A DNA stretch of 64,000 bases from Rhynchonema sp. JSB1_4 (lineage: Eukaryota > Nematoda > Chromadorea > Monhysterida > Xyalidae), in assembly GCA_030248065.1 (NCBI GenBank), contig JASAMV010004292.1:1-64000 (forward strand). Reading direction: 5' to 3'. The position numbers and the translations under genes were made by a program. Positions within the stretch are counted from its first letter, which is position 1, and every line of letters starts with the position of its first letter. Below, piece after piece: positions 20,101 to 32,600 of the stretch. The notes under the pieces were generated by a model that saw only the letters and a program-made list of their open reading frames with translations, was not told the origin of the DNA and did not search any database.

Positions 20101-22827
20101 CTGCCGAAAAATTGGGGACCGACACTACCGACACCTGAAAAAAACCGACACTTTTGTGGACCGACACCGACATTAGTAGTGTCGGTACCTACACCGACTT
20201 TTTTCCGACACCGACGCCGATCCCTAGATGCAGTGCAGGAAGAGAACAGGGTACACTGTGACTGAGGATGTTTTATCGGCACAAAACATGAAAGAACTCG
20301 TTTTATGTGTTGCTAGATTAAATTTAATCCGTTTCTAAATCATTGCAGATGTTGCACATGTGCGTGCCACGGTTCAGTGAGAAGGATGAACACGGCCATC
20401 TGATGCAACAGGACGCCAATGAATTCTGGACCGAACTCGTGCAGATGCTATCGAGCCAGGCAAACCTCAAATTGAATGCTGATTCCGTACTGAATGTGGT
20501 GAAACAATATATGAGTGGTTGGTTTGTTTGAGTTTGGTCCCTCAGGGGTCATGCGTGAAAAAACAGCCGCTAGAAAGGGGCACGAACAACATCAATGCAC
20601 ATATCAACATTTCATAATTTTTAGGTGTTTCGCTTTTTTTGTTTCTGTTTGTTTGGGGCTTGAACGTTGTTGTGCGCGTGGACTATGTGGTCAGCTTTCT
20701 CTAATACTTTTGAACTGAAGTATCACCTTACTTACCCTGGTAATGTGCATCTGCAATTATTCATTGTCGTGGTCGTGCTGCCACGCAGTTTGCGCCATAG
20801 ATTGATATTATTGTTTTATTTATTTTGCATTTCAGGCCGGCTTGCTGTGACGCTGAAATGCAAAGAATCAGATGATGAACAGCCGACGAAAAGCAATGAA
20901 GATTTCGTGCAACTCGCTTGTTATTTGCAACAGGTTTGGTAATTTTCTTCACTTTTTGTCGAAAATATATCTTGTTTCTTTCAAAATGCGCAAGCCACGA
21001 TCTACTTTCAGGAAACCAAATACCTTCATTCCGGCCTACGACTGCGTCTGAACGAAGAAATAACGAAAAACTCGGCCACGCTCGGCAGAGATGCGGTGTA
21101 CGAGAAAGTATCGCGAATTTCACGACTGCCTAGCTTCCTCGCCATAAACATGATGCGATTTCATTACAAGGAGGGCAAACAGGTGCGCGTTCAGTTCAAT
21201 CATTCAGTTCACCCTTTTCGTGTCTGAAACGAAATAAAGTACCACAAGTACTACAGTTCAATTTCTCAGATAAACAGTGTGCCTAAAATAATCTGAAAAA
21301 CTATGTGTGCAGGTTTCGGCCAAGATCCTGAAAGACGTCAAGTTCACGCTTGTGTTGGACATGTACGACATGTGCACAGATGATTTGAGAGAGAAATTAT
21401 TGCCAATGAGAGAGAAAATCAAGGCCACTGACGATGAGGCCATGGAAAGACAGGTATGGTTTGTGGAATGAGTAGAAATGGTATCCGTTACTATTGTTTT
21501 CTAATGTGTTTCTGCTCGCTTGGTTTTATCAGCGCGATGTTGGGATGTGTGATGGATGACCGAAATTGTCTCACTAGCGGTGGAGAGCTAAAAATTTGCA
21601 GTTATGTGTTTTTGTAACTCGTCAATTTGCAGCAATTAATTCAAAAGGCACAATCTTGTGCAACATTAACATGAAGGTCGGTTCTATTCCGGTGTTATAT
21701 ACCTTTTTGGGAAAGCATCCATTGTTCTGGGAGAAAATATTGCAATGAACGATTATTTTCGTTTTTGGGCTATTTTTTGACCTGATGCTTTCGATAAAAA
21801 GGTCGCTGCTGAATAATTGGAAAATTACCATAAATGTGCTGAGAGCACGATGTGACGGTGATGTGATAAAATATTTTTCCTCTTCCAGAAACGTATCAAA
21901 TCGGATCAAGCGACGGACGCAGATGACTGGTCAAAGCGCAATATGGTCATGCTGCCTCACACATTCGACGATGACACGGGATCAAATAATTCTGGATTCT
22001 ATGATCTGCAGGTTGGTCTGGTCTCGCAAGATAGTTTTGGCTGTTTGTTGTGGACTGGGTGTGCCTCGTGCCGTGATACCTATTGGAGGCAGAAGGAGAT
22101 TCGTTCACTTAATTACAAAATAGAACGCCCATCGGGTTCAGCTAAAAAATAACATCGTAAGTCGTATGGTATTATGCCCTAAAAGCTTTGGTTCCCTGTT
22201 CAAAAAATCCGTTTCCGTCCGCAAAGACAACAGCGTTTTTCAGGCCGTGTTAACGCACAAAGGTCGATCATCGAATAGCGGTCATTATGTGGCTTGGGTT
22301 CGCGTGCGAAAACCGCCCGTTAACGGAGAGGTGCGTTGTTGAACGGTGGCCTTCCAAGTCACTGCCGAAATCATAAGACCTTTTTTACCTCGATAAGTTG
22401 ATCAACGTGGATGTCTCACCAGGTCTTTCAGATTGGTTGATGGTTTCGCTTTGATTGCTTAGATAATGGTAAAATCAAAGAAAAGTTTCGCAAGCCCAAA
22501 CAATCACGTAAAAATCCGTAGTCCTGAGCATAATTCACTCAAGCGAAACAAATCTTTTTCTTAATTTTATACACCTATTTTTCTGACCGTATTCAGAAGA
22601 CCGAAGACCATTGGGTGAAATGCGACGATGACGTCATCAGCATGATCACATCCGAAGATGTCCTCAAACTGTCTGGTGGTGGCGACTGGCATTGCGCCTA
22701 TGTGTTGTTGTATGGACCGAGACAGATTTATGTGCCTGAGGATGAACCTGATCGATCAGGGAAGAATGGAGACGTAAAGAATGGAACCACCAGTGATGCT
22801 GCTATGGATGCGAAGATGGATAGCTAG
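14127..22827 (+). CDS. USP14: Ubiquitin-specific protease 14 (proteasome-associated deubiquitinase)
   Basis: Eleven exons: 14127-14276, 14369-14518, 16470-16592, 18049-18198, 20349-20517, 20836-20933, 21012-21182, 21313-21453, 21889-22011, 22244-22330, 22597-22827. All phases agree; 530 aa, slightly longer than human USP14 (494). The N-terminal ubiquitin-like domain (1-80) includes VKWGKEK, FKAQLFALTGV and LMMGSAD. The catalytic Cys lies in NLGNTCYMNA (exon 3), followed by the QQDANE box and ISRLP...MMRFHYKE. The catalytic His is in SSNSGHYVAWV, and SGGGDWHCAYVLLYGPR is near the C-terminus. USP14 removes ubiquitin from substrates on the 26S proteasome cap. The exon 2 donor appears to be GC (GAG|GCATGT). 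TTTCAG 30 bases before the ATG suggests trans-splicing. The large introns 2-4 hold the transposons. Confidence 0.97.
15421..15530 (-). repeat. tRNA-like sequence, possible SINE head
   Basis: On the minus strand there is an A box TAGCGCAATCGGTTAGGCG and a B box ACAGGTTCAAACCCTGT with a good T stem. Acceptor and anticodon stems pair poorly. The anticodon-loop region TTGAACA resembles that near 9465. It is likely a decayed tRNA or tRNA-derived SINE in USP14 intron 2. Confidence 0.45.
16752..17358. mobile_element. Inverted-repeat element with GGTATCGGGTAT array
   Basis: AGGTAGATGCGGACTGCGG at the left is repeated, inverted and exact, at the right end (19 bp). The left end is also a short palindrome (16753-16814). 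The interior carries several GGTATCGGGTAT motifs on the plus strand. There is a TCGCGCGCCACG remnant near 17195, like the hairpin in families 1-3. No target duplication was recognised. It lies in USP14 intron 3. Confidence 0.6.
17415..17599. repeat. Short inverted repeat, 27-bp arms
   Basis: The arm from TTGCACCTCAACACCACG (17415) is mirrored by one ending CGTGGTGTTGAGGTGTAA (17599), with about 130 bases between. It lies next to the array at 17600-17960. Confidence 0.6.
17600..17960. repeat. Array element with GTAGACNNAGATAGCTGG motif
   Basis: It begins CAGTGATGCAGTTGG, similar to the CAGTG ends of the other families. It holds four diverged copies of GTAGACNNAGATAGCTGG (near 17624, 17655, 17874 and 17919) around an AT-rich core with CATTTTGGNCC blocks. 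The right boundary and target duplication are not clear. It is probably another family of the same type. Confidence 0.45.
19086..19345 (+). pseudogene. BED-type zinc-finger fragment of a hAT transposase
   Basis: The frame from ATG 19086 encodes a BED-like finger, CKICDKKLAYSRGSS then RHIVTKHP (C-x2-C ... H-x3/4-H), about residues 37-62. A Lys/Pro-rich stretch follows. The family 5 element interrupts it at 19346. Ignoring that insertion, the frame runs about 27 more codons and stops. The transposase catalytic core is absent, so it is a decayed internal-deletion copy. Confidence 0.75.
19346..19810. mobile_element. hAT-like MITE, family 5 (ATCTATCTATCGTCAACA array)
   Basis: Ends are CAGGGTAGTACTTGG / CCAAGTACTACACTG. 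A perfect 8-bp duplication, CCGACTAT, lies at 19338-19345 and 19811-19818. Seven copies of ATCTATCTATCGTCAACA all face the same way (near 19381, 19409, 19440, 19470, 19682, 19740 and 19772). A GCGCGC hairpin lies at about 19567-19581. It is inserted in the BED-finger frame of the hAT remnant. Confidence 0.85.
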
Positions 22828-23276
22828 GGATGATTGTTGCTGGCATGTGGTATTGCTTTTGCATTGGTATACTTACATATAGGCCGGTTTTTGTTTTGCG
22901 ATGTGTTAATAACCGCAGCTTAAGTTGTATCTCGTTTGATTCATCCATTCTCTGTGTTACTATAATGGCCGTTATGTATTTTTTCGCAGTGATTTTTGGC
23001 GCCATAACAAGAAAGGCAACCCTAAATTTTTAAACTCCACTCTTTAATTATAACTGATTGTATTTGCATGTGATTCCAGTGCGAGTATTGTGTATCAATT
23101 ATTATTACCGGTTTTTGTTGCCCCGCTCACAGAACAAAGACATTTCACTTTGTTGTAATCTCGGTTTGTTTTATTTTGGATAATGGGTTGACATCCCAAC
23201 GAAGTTTTATCTCCGTTTGAAGTGAATCAGATCGTGTCATGTAATTACAAACAATTCAGATTTTTATTTCGGCCAA

Positions 23277-25595
23277 ATGTCCGCGCAGCCCAGGTCTGCC
23301 TGGTTTGAAGAGCCTGAATTGACAAGGCTGCAGCGTTGTGCCTGCTCGGTGCTAAAGGCTGGCGCCGTGCCAAGACACATTGCGTTCATTATGGACGGGA
23401 ATCGGAGATATGCAAAGAAGTTGGGGCTCGGTTCGCCGTTGGAAGGTCATGTGAAGGGATTTGAACAGTTGGGACTGGTTGGTTTGAATTCTTTGGTGTA
23501 ATTAGCAGTGGAGGAAACTTTCGTCGTCTAAATTATGTCCGGTGCTGGATTTTTCATTGTGCTTGGTTGCTTTAAGTGCCAACATAAACAAATTTGGCCA
23601 TTGAACATTGTGAACAAAATGGATGTCCAAATCGGCAGATAATTTATTTTTAGGATAAAAGAGACTTCGAAGTCTCAAAGATAGGCAAGGTTTTTCGACG
23701 AAAGATTTTTCTGGACCAGAAAACCGTTCTTTCGGGATTCTCATATTCAGGCGCTGAAATGGTGCCGCGACTTTGGTGTCCAGTACGTGACCGTTTATGC
23801 GTTCAGTTTGGAGAATTTCAAACGAAAACGAGAGGAAGTGGATGGACTGATGCGATTGGCACGGGAGAAATTCGTGGAGTTACTAAATGAACGGTTCGAT
23901 TATTATTTGTGTTGCTGTTTCTTCAAAAAGACGTTTTTGCAAAAAATGTACTTGGCCGTGAGCGGATATTTTTTCAACTTTGGCATGGTGCTTTTCTTCG
24001 ATGTCAAAATACAATACTTTTCAGTGAAAAACTTGAGGAATACGGCGTCAGATTTCGTTTCTTCGGTGATCTTAGTCAACTGCCGCTTGATCTGCAACAG
24101 TTAATCGCTGAGGTTGAATTGGAGACAGAGAACTATACAAAGTTGGTGTGGCGTGTTCCGTCATGTAAACAAATAAATATAATTAAAAACATCACTCGGA
24201 ATGAAATCAAAAACAAGATCGTGTGGTTACAGGGCCAACGTGAACGTTTGTCTCGGTTACACATCACAGGACGAAATGACGAGAAGCGTTAAGACAATAT
24301 TGGCTGGTGTGGAAGAGAAATTATTGCTGCCAAAGTTGGTTAATTTTCATTTTTGTGGATAAATGGTTGACAGATCTTATGTTGAATTGTGCGTTGAGCA
24401 ACTTGGTGGCCGGTCACGGTCATAGGACCAGAAATTAGATTTTGATCTATCGTCAGCGGAGGAGGACTGAGCAGATTTCAATCAAACAGGCGAAACAAAC
24501 GTTTCTGTTTTTTTGGAGTTGCGCCCATTTTTAAACGGTGTTATTGTTTTACCATTTGTTGTTGTCATGAAATATGGCGGTCAATCACACACGGTCTTGC
24601 TGCGGGTCACGTGTGGTCTTATCGAAACATTTGTTGTCTGAATCGGAGTCAGTGTGATCACAAAGGAACTGTGGCGGTCGGCGCGAGATCCACAATTATC
24701 TAGCATGTGTTGGAAATGGTTGTGAAAGTTGATTCATTGACCGATGGATTGACCAGCCCGTAAAATGGCGTTCTTTCTAAAATAATGATACCGAATTTAA
24801 TACAGTGACATCAATGATGATGTGATTTCGCGATGTCTCGACTCGGGTGACTGTCCCGATCCCGATTTGCTCATTCGAACCAGTGGCGAAATGAGAATGA
24901 GCGATTTTCTGCTTTGGCAGGTTTGTTTGCAACCTTTGCGTGTTTCTTCAGTTGAATATTTCTCACGACATTTTGGAGCCACGTTCACAGCCTAAAGCAT
25001 CCGCAGTTATGATGCACCGCTTTCCCCGCATGTTGAGCGTAAAAATCTTCAATTCACGCCGAACTGTCACATAGCTTGTCATTGTCAGTGAGGTATCAAA
25101 TTCTGGCCCCAAATTATTGCAAGAATATTTTGTCAAAAATAGTTGATTGTTTTTCCAGAGTTCCTACTCATGTCTGTATTTCGACAAAGTTCTCTGGCCG
25201 GAGTTTGGTTTTTGGCACCTTTGCTGGGCGATACTCTATTACCAGCGATATCACGATAGAATAAAGGTATTTTGAACTGTTGTTGTTATTATTTACGTAG
25301 GTGCACCGTGGAAACGAGTACGAACAATTATCGGATGATATGGCATCATGTTTATGATTTCCATATAACATTTATCAGCTTTCCATATTTCTCACCATTA
25401 CAGGCTTGCCAACGTTCCCACGAATATGTTGAGCTTCCTTTATCATCAGATGCAATTGAGCGAGTTGAATCTTTCCTTGAAATTCTAGCAAAGAGAAAAA
25501 GAGCTCATCGTGTGAAATTAGTTGAACAGAGAAAAACGGAAATGATACATTCCAATGATTGTGTTGACGATGTTTACATTAAACCTAGCTCCTGA
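23277..25595 (+). CDS. DHDDS: Dehydrodolichyl diphosphate synthase subunit (cis-prenyltransferase)
   Basis: Seven exons: 23277-23477, 23751-23893, 24025-24141, 24233-24334, 24806-24920, 25159-25266, 25404-25595. Phases agree; 325 aa, close to human DHDDS (333). Family motifs in order: [15 protein letters not shown] (with the catalytic Asp), [55 protein letters not shown] and LWPEFGFW. The enzyme extends farnesyl diphosphate with isopentenyl units in cis to make the dolichol precursor at the ER, usually with a NgBR partner. A Lys/Arg-rich C-terminal tail follows. ATTCAG 17 bases before the ATG fits a trans-splice acceptor. An AATAAA lies at about 25912. The gene starts 449 bp after USP14. Confidence 0.96.
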
Positions 25596-25632
25596 ATTGA
25601 GATCGGTTAAATATAGTTGTTTTATATACTTC

Positions 25633-25803
25633 GGGCGAACTTCGGTTAAATCCGGAAACCGGAAATAATTTGCATGCGAAAATACAAAACATTTCTGGGT
25701 CCCAAAAATATTTCCAGAATACGCAAAGATTTAGGTGCAAAATTAATGCGTTTTTGGGAAATGTTTCCGGATTCCGATTTCCAGATTCAACCTCAGCCCG
25801 CCC
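25633..25803. mobile_element. MITE (GGGCGAAC ends), copy a
   Basis: Terminal inverted repeats GGGCGAACTTCGGTTAAATC / GATTCAACCTCAGCCCGCCC. Internal AATCCGGAAACCGGAAATAA and CAAAACATTTCTG blocks are shared with 42828-42998 in the opposite orientation. The flanks TTC/TTT are compatible with a decayed 3-bp duplication. It lies in the DHDDS 3' flank, before a possible polyadenylation signal. Confidence 0.7.
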
Positions 25804-26144
25804 TTTAATGTGATCGCTTAGGTTGTTTACTGCCTTATTTATTGCAATGCTTCGTGATCGTTTGTTCGTTTTATTAGAGCGTGGCGTTTTGTGTTCTTTC
25901 TGAACTGCTGGGAATAAAAGCAACAGAAGCATAAAACAGGACAGTTTCACAACTCGACCGCTGTTCTGTCACAATCAAGCTCTTGCTTGAGCTATCCTAA
26001 CTCATTTGTTTCACTTTTTGCCTGTTCGCATGCGTTGGGTCGAGAGAAATTTAGCAGATGGCTGATTGTTGTTTCGGGTTCTACAAACGTGTACTATGAC
26101 AAAATGTTACCTTGATGATTTTATGACACCAATGTTTGGAGGAT

Positions 26145-28962
26145 ATGCTGTTACCTGTGTGCCTTCGCTGCCAGCATCGCCTGGCCAAATCGAAGTCTCA
26201 CATTTTCCGTCGACATTTCAAATCGAATGCTCTTTCGGATGGCAGACCTCGCAGGCTCTCATGGCAGGCGTATCCGCTGCTGGTTTGTTTCATATTGTTT
26301 GGTGAGGTCTGGTTTGGGGTTCAGATCAACATTTTTATATCACGCCCTCTGTTACAGTTATTGCAAAACATTTGTTTGTTTGTGTTTTATTGACGTTTGT
26401 CCATGAAATTTTTTGAAAAAATGAGCACCCGCCGTTCTTGCGCTGTTCCCCAACATTTCATCAATCTTGCAAGCTTCAGACGGTGCCCGTGCTAACATTC
26501 GGTCTTGGCTGTTGGCAAGTGCACAGACTGAAATGGAAACGGGGTTTGATCGAAGACTTGAACTCGAAGATGGGCTTGCAACCCATTGATTTACCCGATG
26601 AGTGAGTGAAATTGGCGTAGTGGAACGCATACATCTGATGTAACTTCAATAGCATTTCTTCAGTTTTGTGGTCGGTGTTGGAATATCACTGTGTGGTGCG
26701 GTCTGTGTGGTGATTATTCTGCTCAAAGTGATCAAAATTGAGTCCCGATCGTGTCATTGTAAACATGGCAGACTCTGCACATTTTGTTCTGGCCTGGTTG
26801 CACCACCCGTTAATGAAAGGAATCGATTTAAGAATACAGTTTACGTAACAAATCTCCAATTTTTTCAGTATCTCCTCCCTATCCAACATGGAATATCGCC
26901 GTGTGCAAGTGTACGGCGAGTTTGACCACACTCGCGAGCTACTAATCCGACCCCGTACCCTAATCGACCACAGTTACACACCGGGCGGAGGTGGGGGACT
27001 GGCGGGCAGCTCGGCTATCATTGGTGCTCATGTGGTCACGCCTTTCCGTCTGCATGACAAGGGGTGCGTTTGGCTTCTCGTGTATCTTGGCATCCATTGG
27101 GCTTGGGGTTCACGGTTTAAGACTGCCACACATTTCACGTACCTTTCCTTTTTTGGGGTCAAGCGATCATCTAGTGTACTCGCGGTGATTGCATCCTTCT
27201 TCGGTGCTGTTGTGACCCTCTGTATAATGGAACCCTGTTCGTGGTGACAAATTTGTCAGGTACCGAAATATCACGTTTTATGACACTCTATATGGTGTAG
27301 TTTCTTTATTGTATGTAGTGACACTCCTTGCCTTCCGTATCCGTGCTACTTTTAGGTCACTATTTTGCCGTAGCCATTGCATTTTATTTTTTCTAAATAC
27401 TTTGTTTTTACCTTTTTTTCTCAGTTACAGCATCGAAATTCTGGTCAATCGTGGCTGGGTGCCTCGAGACCGGGAATTGCCTGAGTCAAGATCAAAGGGC
27501 CAGGTGACCGGTCCAAACTGGATTGTGGGTGTGGTGAGAAACACAGAAAAGGTGAGATACGAGTGTGTTTGGTTGGAAACATGGTAAATTCGGGGACCAC
27601 AATCCTGAATTGGTATCATCGTCTCAGGGTGCAACTTTATTATTTTTCGACAAAAACAGTGTACGGTACGCAAAATAGTTTTGATCTTGCGACGTCAAAT
27701 TTTGTCAGGAGCCAAGCTCGATAACCAAATGACCATTGCTTTTGCAACGATCCTGTTGTTTTGTGATGTTTCTATCCAGGTCAAACTACATAACCTTGAG
27801 ATAATTAAAACTGCTTGTCAGAGACCGCGATTCGTTGCCGAGAACCAGCCCGACCGAGACATGTACTTCTATCGTGATATTGCAGCAATGGCACACAGCC
27901 GGGGCACAGCACCTGTTTATATTGAATTGGATGAAGGTTTTGTTTTCTCTTGATTTTTTTGTATTTATTTTATTTTTGCAATGGCTTCAAGTTACGTTAC
28001 ACGCTGAATGTTGTGCTGAGTATACTTGCGTATTTTTCCGCAAAATATATTTTTGGAAAAAAAACCGTTTTTTTTCGGAAAAAAAACGTTTTTTTTCAAA
28101 TATTTTTCCAGTACTTAAGGATACCCATGGTCCAAAAACGCCTATTTTGGAGAAAATTTCGTCAGGAAATGGCCTGAAACAGTCTATAAATGCACTTGGA
28201 GATTAAAAAGTGCTCATTATGAACTGTTTAATACCGATTTACATTGGTTTTAACAACATCCTCTCGCAACCTTGGAAAATATCTCGGACATTTTTGGAAA
28301 AAAACCGTTTTTTTTCCAAAAGTTGCCACTTGGAAAAATTTCCGGAAAAATAAAAACGTATTTTTCCGGGCCTCGGAAAAAAACGGTTTTTTTCGGCTTT
28401 TTTTCGGAAAAAACGGTTTTTTTTTCGGCCCGCAAGTATAGTGCTGACTGCTGAGTAGTGCAATGTGTGCACTGGCGTCTGAAAACATTTTTGCAAAGTT
28501 TTTTAGTTTTAATTCACAGTAAACCTCATTCCGGATAAAGTCAATGAAAGTCACCTTCGGTGATAAGGTCGATTAAATGACCAGGACCCCCTAATTTATT
28601 TTCGCTGATTTTCAACGTAAATGGGTAATCCACAAGACCGTCGTTCGCTCACTTTATTGCCAGTTTCGCCTCACAAAAGCTCACCAGATTGACATTGCGC
28701 AATAGTCAGTGACGTGCAGTAATGTATGTACAGTTAGCGATCTTATTGCAGCAAGTTCTACACCGGGAGGTCCTATCGGCGGTCAAACGCGTGTGAAACT
28801 GTTCAATGAACATTTGCAGTACATCATTACATGGTGACTGGCTGATGTTTCATGTTTTAGATGTATTCTCGTTATATCTTCCAAACACACTGTTCTGTGT
28901 CTTTCAGGTGGGCTCTCAGTGGAATTACGTCGTATATGTGGTGGTTACGATATGTGAAATGA
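26145..28962 (+). CDS. SURF1: SURF1 cytochrome c oxidase assembly factor
   Basis: Seven exons: 26145-26282, 26480-26601, 26869-27063, 27425-27551, 27822-27936, 28752-28833, 28908-28962. Phases agree; 277 aa, near human SURF1 (300). The N-terminus is basic with no acidic residues early (mitochondrial targeting). TM1 is [12 protein letters not shown] with the WKR stretch after it. Conserved blocks: [58 protein letters not shown] and [10 protein letters not shown]. The C-terminal TM2 is short. It acts in the inner mitochondrial membrane in heme insertion into COX1. The last intron but one holds a family 4 MITE. It starts about 550 bp after DHDDS and converges on the Na+/H+ exchanger. Confidence 0.95.
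28021..28440. mobile_element. Family 4 MITE (TATACTTGCG ends), copy b
   Basis: Same ends and internal order as 13185-13632 and highly similar to it. The target flanks GTGCTGAG (28013-28020) and GTGCTGAC (28441-28448) match at 7 of 8. It lies in SURF1 intron 5. Confidence 0.85.
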
Positions 28963-29668
28963 TGATAATTTATAAACTCAGATGTTTTACAACATTTTCT
29001 AAACTATTTTATGCATTTGTACTGCGTTAGTACCCTGTGTGTGACTGTTATGTGCAAAGTAAAGTATTGACTGGATAGTTCCTATCTCAACGCACCAATT
29101 TGTACTTTTGTTGCTGCCTCAGTGTGGATTAAATTTAGAAATTCTAAGGTTCTCTACCTGGACGATTGGTGATAAAAGCGAAAAAACGTTTATTCAATAG
29201 GGAAGCAGTTTACTCAAGTTCGTGCGTACTTGAAAATATTGAATTTTAAACTTGGAACTTCATTCACTGTTTTGCATTTGACATAAACTGGTGTTTCGCA
29301 CGCGAGTAGATCGTTACAAGTCTACCGGGTGGTGCCTTCATGGTGTTCAGGTCATACCTGACTTGTTATTCAAAGACAAGGAAAAATCAACAAATAGCCG
29401 TATACGTATGTGCGACGTTGACGCGTTGAAACTATGCACTGTCTATCACTAAACGCATCTGAGATCTATGCCTACAGTATAAACGATGGTTGAGCAATCC
29501 AAACTTTTGACCGTTCGCATGTCTTGCACCGAGATTTACGTACAGTTGGATAAAGTAGCTAATAATCCAACTCTAGCATCCAAATAAAAATAAGTATAAT
29601 TAGTGCGTTTACTTGGTAAAGCAGTGACATCTGCAGTATTTTTCACTGCAATGGATTTATACTGTTAG

Positions 29669-32600
29669 TCAGGCATCGTGATGTTTCACATCCTTCTTAT
29701 TCCATCGTTGCTTGTGTTTGCGTTTCTGATGCGTTTCACCAGGCATACTGCCCTCGGAGTCCGACGTACGCACACTGCTGCTTTCTGAAGCATCCTTGCT
29801 GCTACCACCAGTCGATGCCACTTTGCCAGTGGACAAGGGTGTGCTGCTCTTTTGCACCTGTTGCTGACCGATACTGAACGTGGGTGGTTTGAGCAGTGCC
29901 GAGTCCGGGGGACTGGCCGCAATGCTCGGGCCTGCCACGTCACCGTTCTCGTGATCGGGAGACTGTTGAGGTCCACCTTCGTCCTCAACAACCAATGACA
30001 TCACATAGGTGTCATTTTGCTGGCATGCTGAGTTCAGAAGATGATCCACACTTCCACTGCCGCTCCTGTGCGCGCTGCGATGGCTGGGCACTTTGTGCAT
30101 TCTGCAAACGTATCAATAGCAGTTCTGCGCTTGAATGTTGAGTTCTGGAAGACTCTGCTTTGTAATCAGAATAGTGACCAGTGACGATGTCAATGGACAT
30201 TCTCGATGTGTCACACATATGAACAGCGTGAAACATCATCAAAACACCGCATTTCGCACGCACTTGTGTCTCACTTTGTACTTCTGATGCACCGTCTGTC
30301 TGATGTGATTGCGATGTGCCATTTGTCTGCGCACGCGTTCGTGGTGCGACTCTTGCAGATTGCGATCGACGTGATGTGCCTGGGTGAGAATATGGATTGG
30401 TGAACTCGTACACGTCAAGTGTGATTGGGTCATAGGTACATCTCTGTGACATTGTAAAAGATACTGTGCTTTCAGATTTGGTGATGCCTGGTCCAATGCA
30501 TGAAATGGACATGTGACCCCGGAACGGACTACTGATGTTTGTGTTCGCAACCCACCGCTCCATAGAATGACGTGTCAATCAAATTCCTCAATCGTGTCAT
30601 TTCTTCCGTTCGTCCCCCTCTTTCATCCGTCAACGCATTCCGTCGTTGTCGCACTCCGCCTTTCTCCATCAGGGCAACTTTGTCTCTATCCACAACCTCA
30701 TCACCGATCATTTTGCTTACAAACGATGTCGGCACATTTGATCTATAATATAATTTTGTCTTTTAATTTTTATTCAGTTGTTGTATTTTCATTGTTTGTC
30801 CTGGTGCACTCACTTGTCAAGGGCTTCTAAAGCCTGGCTGGTCAATGCCCTTGAACTGGTACTGTCCGGAAGCTTGCTGAAGTTTTTGCTGTAAAAGAAT
30901 ATCGATTCACCATCTTCACGAACCCGTTTTGTAAAGTTTGATGGGTAGAAACCAACTGAAATTCGAGCTCTTCGTGAATGATCAATAACTGCTGTCCAGG
31001 TCTTTGCAGACTCGTGTGTCTGACAAATGTTCTAGATAGCCATTCACGGAAACCCTGAAAGTATTCGTATTAGTTTCAAATCCTTGGCCAAGACGCCGCG
31101 TATTCTGCGAACTTCTTGAACTCCAACCAAACCTTGAAATAGTGTTTATCGTGATGATGTATGATGTCCTCCACACCCATCACCAGGTTCTTCAACACAC
31201 CACGATTGCATTCAACGAACATTCTGAATCCCTCGTCAATGTTTCGTTTCATGTGCAATCGAATGTGCAGCAGACGGACCAATGGTTTCATGGTGCTGCC
31301 CTGATTTAGAAGAGTGGCATTCTATATGTACGATCTCGATAATAGATGCTGTCATCGAGGTTTAGATCCTTCCGTGTATATTCCTGGTCTTTTGATTTAT
31401 GGAAGTTAAGTGCTGAGTATTAGTTTTTCCAATGAAGTACAGTAGACGTTATTTATGGCTGTTTGTTTGGAAACATTTCTTGATGTGGTGTTATGTTAAC
31501 ATCGATTCATTGAATGCATGTGATATTGGTCGCACAATGGCTATATAAGAATTCACCAAATCAATCCTGATCTTCACGTTCAGTCGCTCTTAACCACTGT
31601 GCTATTTGTGATTCTCACAAAACATTTTCAGCTGAAAATAATCTAGCAGAGCACCCACGTTGCCGTGGGTTTGAAACATTTTGGTGACTGCATGGTTTGT
31701 GTATATCGCGCAACGCAACGTCACTGCCCCGTCACTTTCCTGCTTCACGATTCAGGAAAAAAATTGACCAATTCTTATAAAGTCATTGTGCAACCAATAT
31801 CTCGGAATTGTTTTGCGCCGCTTGCTTACGCGTTTACACCCAATTATCAAAAGATTTCTGTCGATCCGCAAAACTAAAAATATACATTCACAACCCAGTG
31901 CGCACCTGAATGAACACAGTGGCAAAAATGATGGCATAGGTAGCAGCGAGGAACATGTCCCGAATCTGTACATCACCAACGTGCTTGTCAAGCGCGAACG
32001 CAAGTGAGAACGATACTGCACCTCGAAGACCGCCGTAACCCTGAATTGTGAAGGCGAAGGGTAAAAAAGGCCGAAAGAATTATTTATTTGGCAAAGCTGC
32101 CATGTTTTGTGTTGTCTTCGAGCAGACGGTTGGTGACCAGATCATAGTCAGTGCCAGTGCGCCTAACTTGCCAATTAGGTAGTCCTCTTGTCCCCAAACT
32201 CACAATAATCAACTGTTCCTGTACACTGATGTGACGTCGACCCCTCACACGCGTCGCATTGACAATCAGGGTCAGCAAGAATACGACTGAAAAGTTTAGA
32301 ACAGATTATTTTTATTAAAAAGTCGGAAAATATAAATGATTTGACAACTCACTGGCGAATCTAACCACAAAACACCAGACGCACACCGTGATGCTGAACA
32401 TGGTATCCCAATGAGCCCAGAACCAACGTTGGTGGTTCATTGTCATCACACCGAGAATGATGAAAATGAGCGATTCCATTATTTGACTGAAAGTTGGTCA
32501 TTTGTATGCGGCCTGGACTGATACACACGATCTTTGATGAGCTCAGAGCACTTCGGGCACCATCGCTTAGTGAAAATGGGCTGTACTATATACATTGGTC

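Larger units (their letters stand above)
18568..20226. mobile_element. hAT transposon remnant with BED zinc-finger fragment
   Basis: Ends are TAGGGATCGGCGTCGG / CCGACGCCGATCCCTA. Arrays of CCGACACCGACAC-type repeats lie inside both ends. A perfect 8-bp target duplication, GATGCAGT, lies at 18560-18567 and 20227-20234. It encodes only a BED-finger N-terminus (19086 onward), and no catalytic hAT domain remains. The coding part is split by a second element (19346-19810). It is located in USP14 intron 4. Confidence 0.85.

Noticed and set aside
14127..28962. USP14-DHDDS-SURF1 as a proven operon
   Set aside because: Spacing of 449 and about 550 bp is larger than typical nematode operons, and no SL2-type signal can be recognised from sequence alone.
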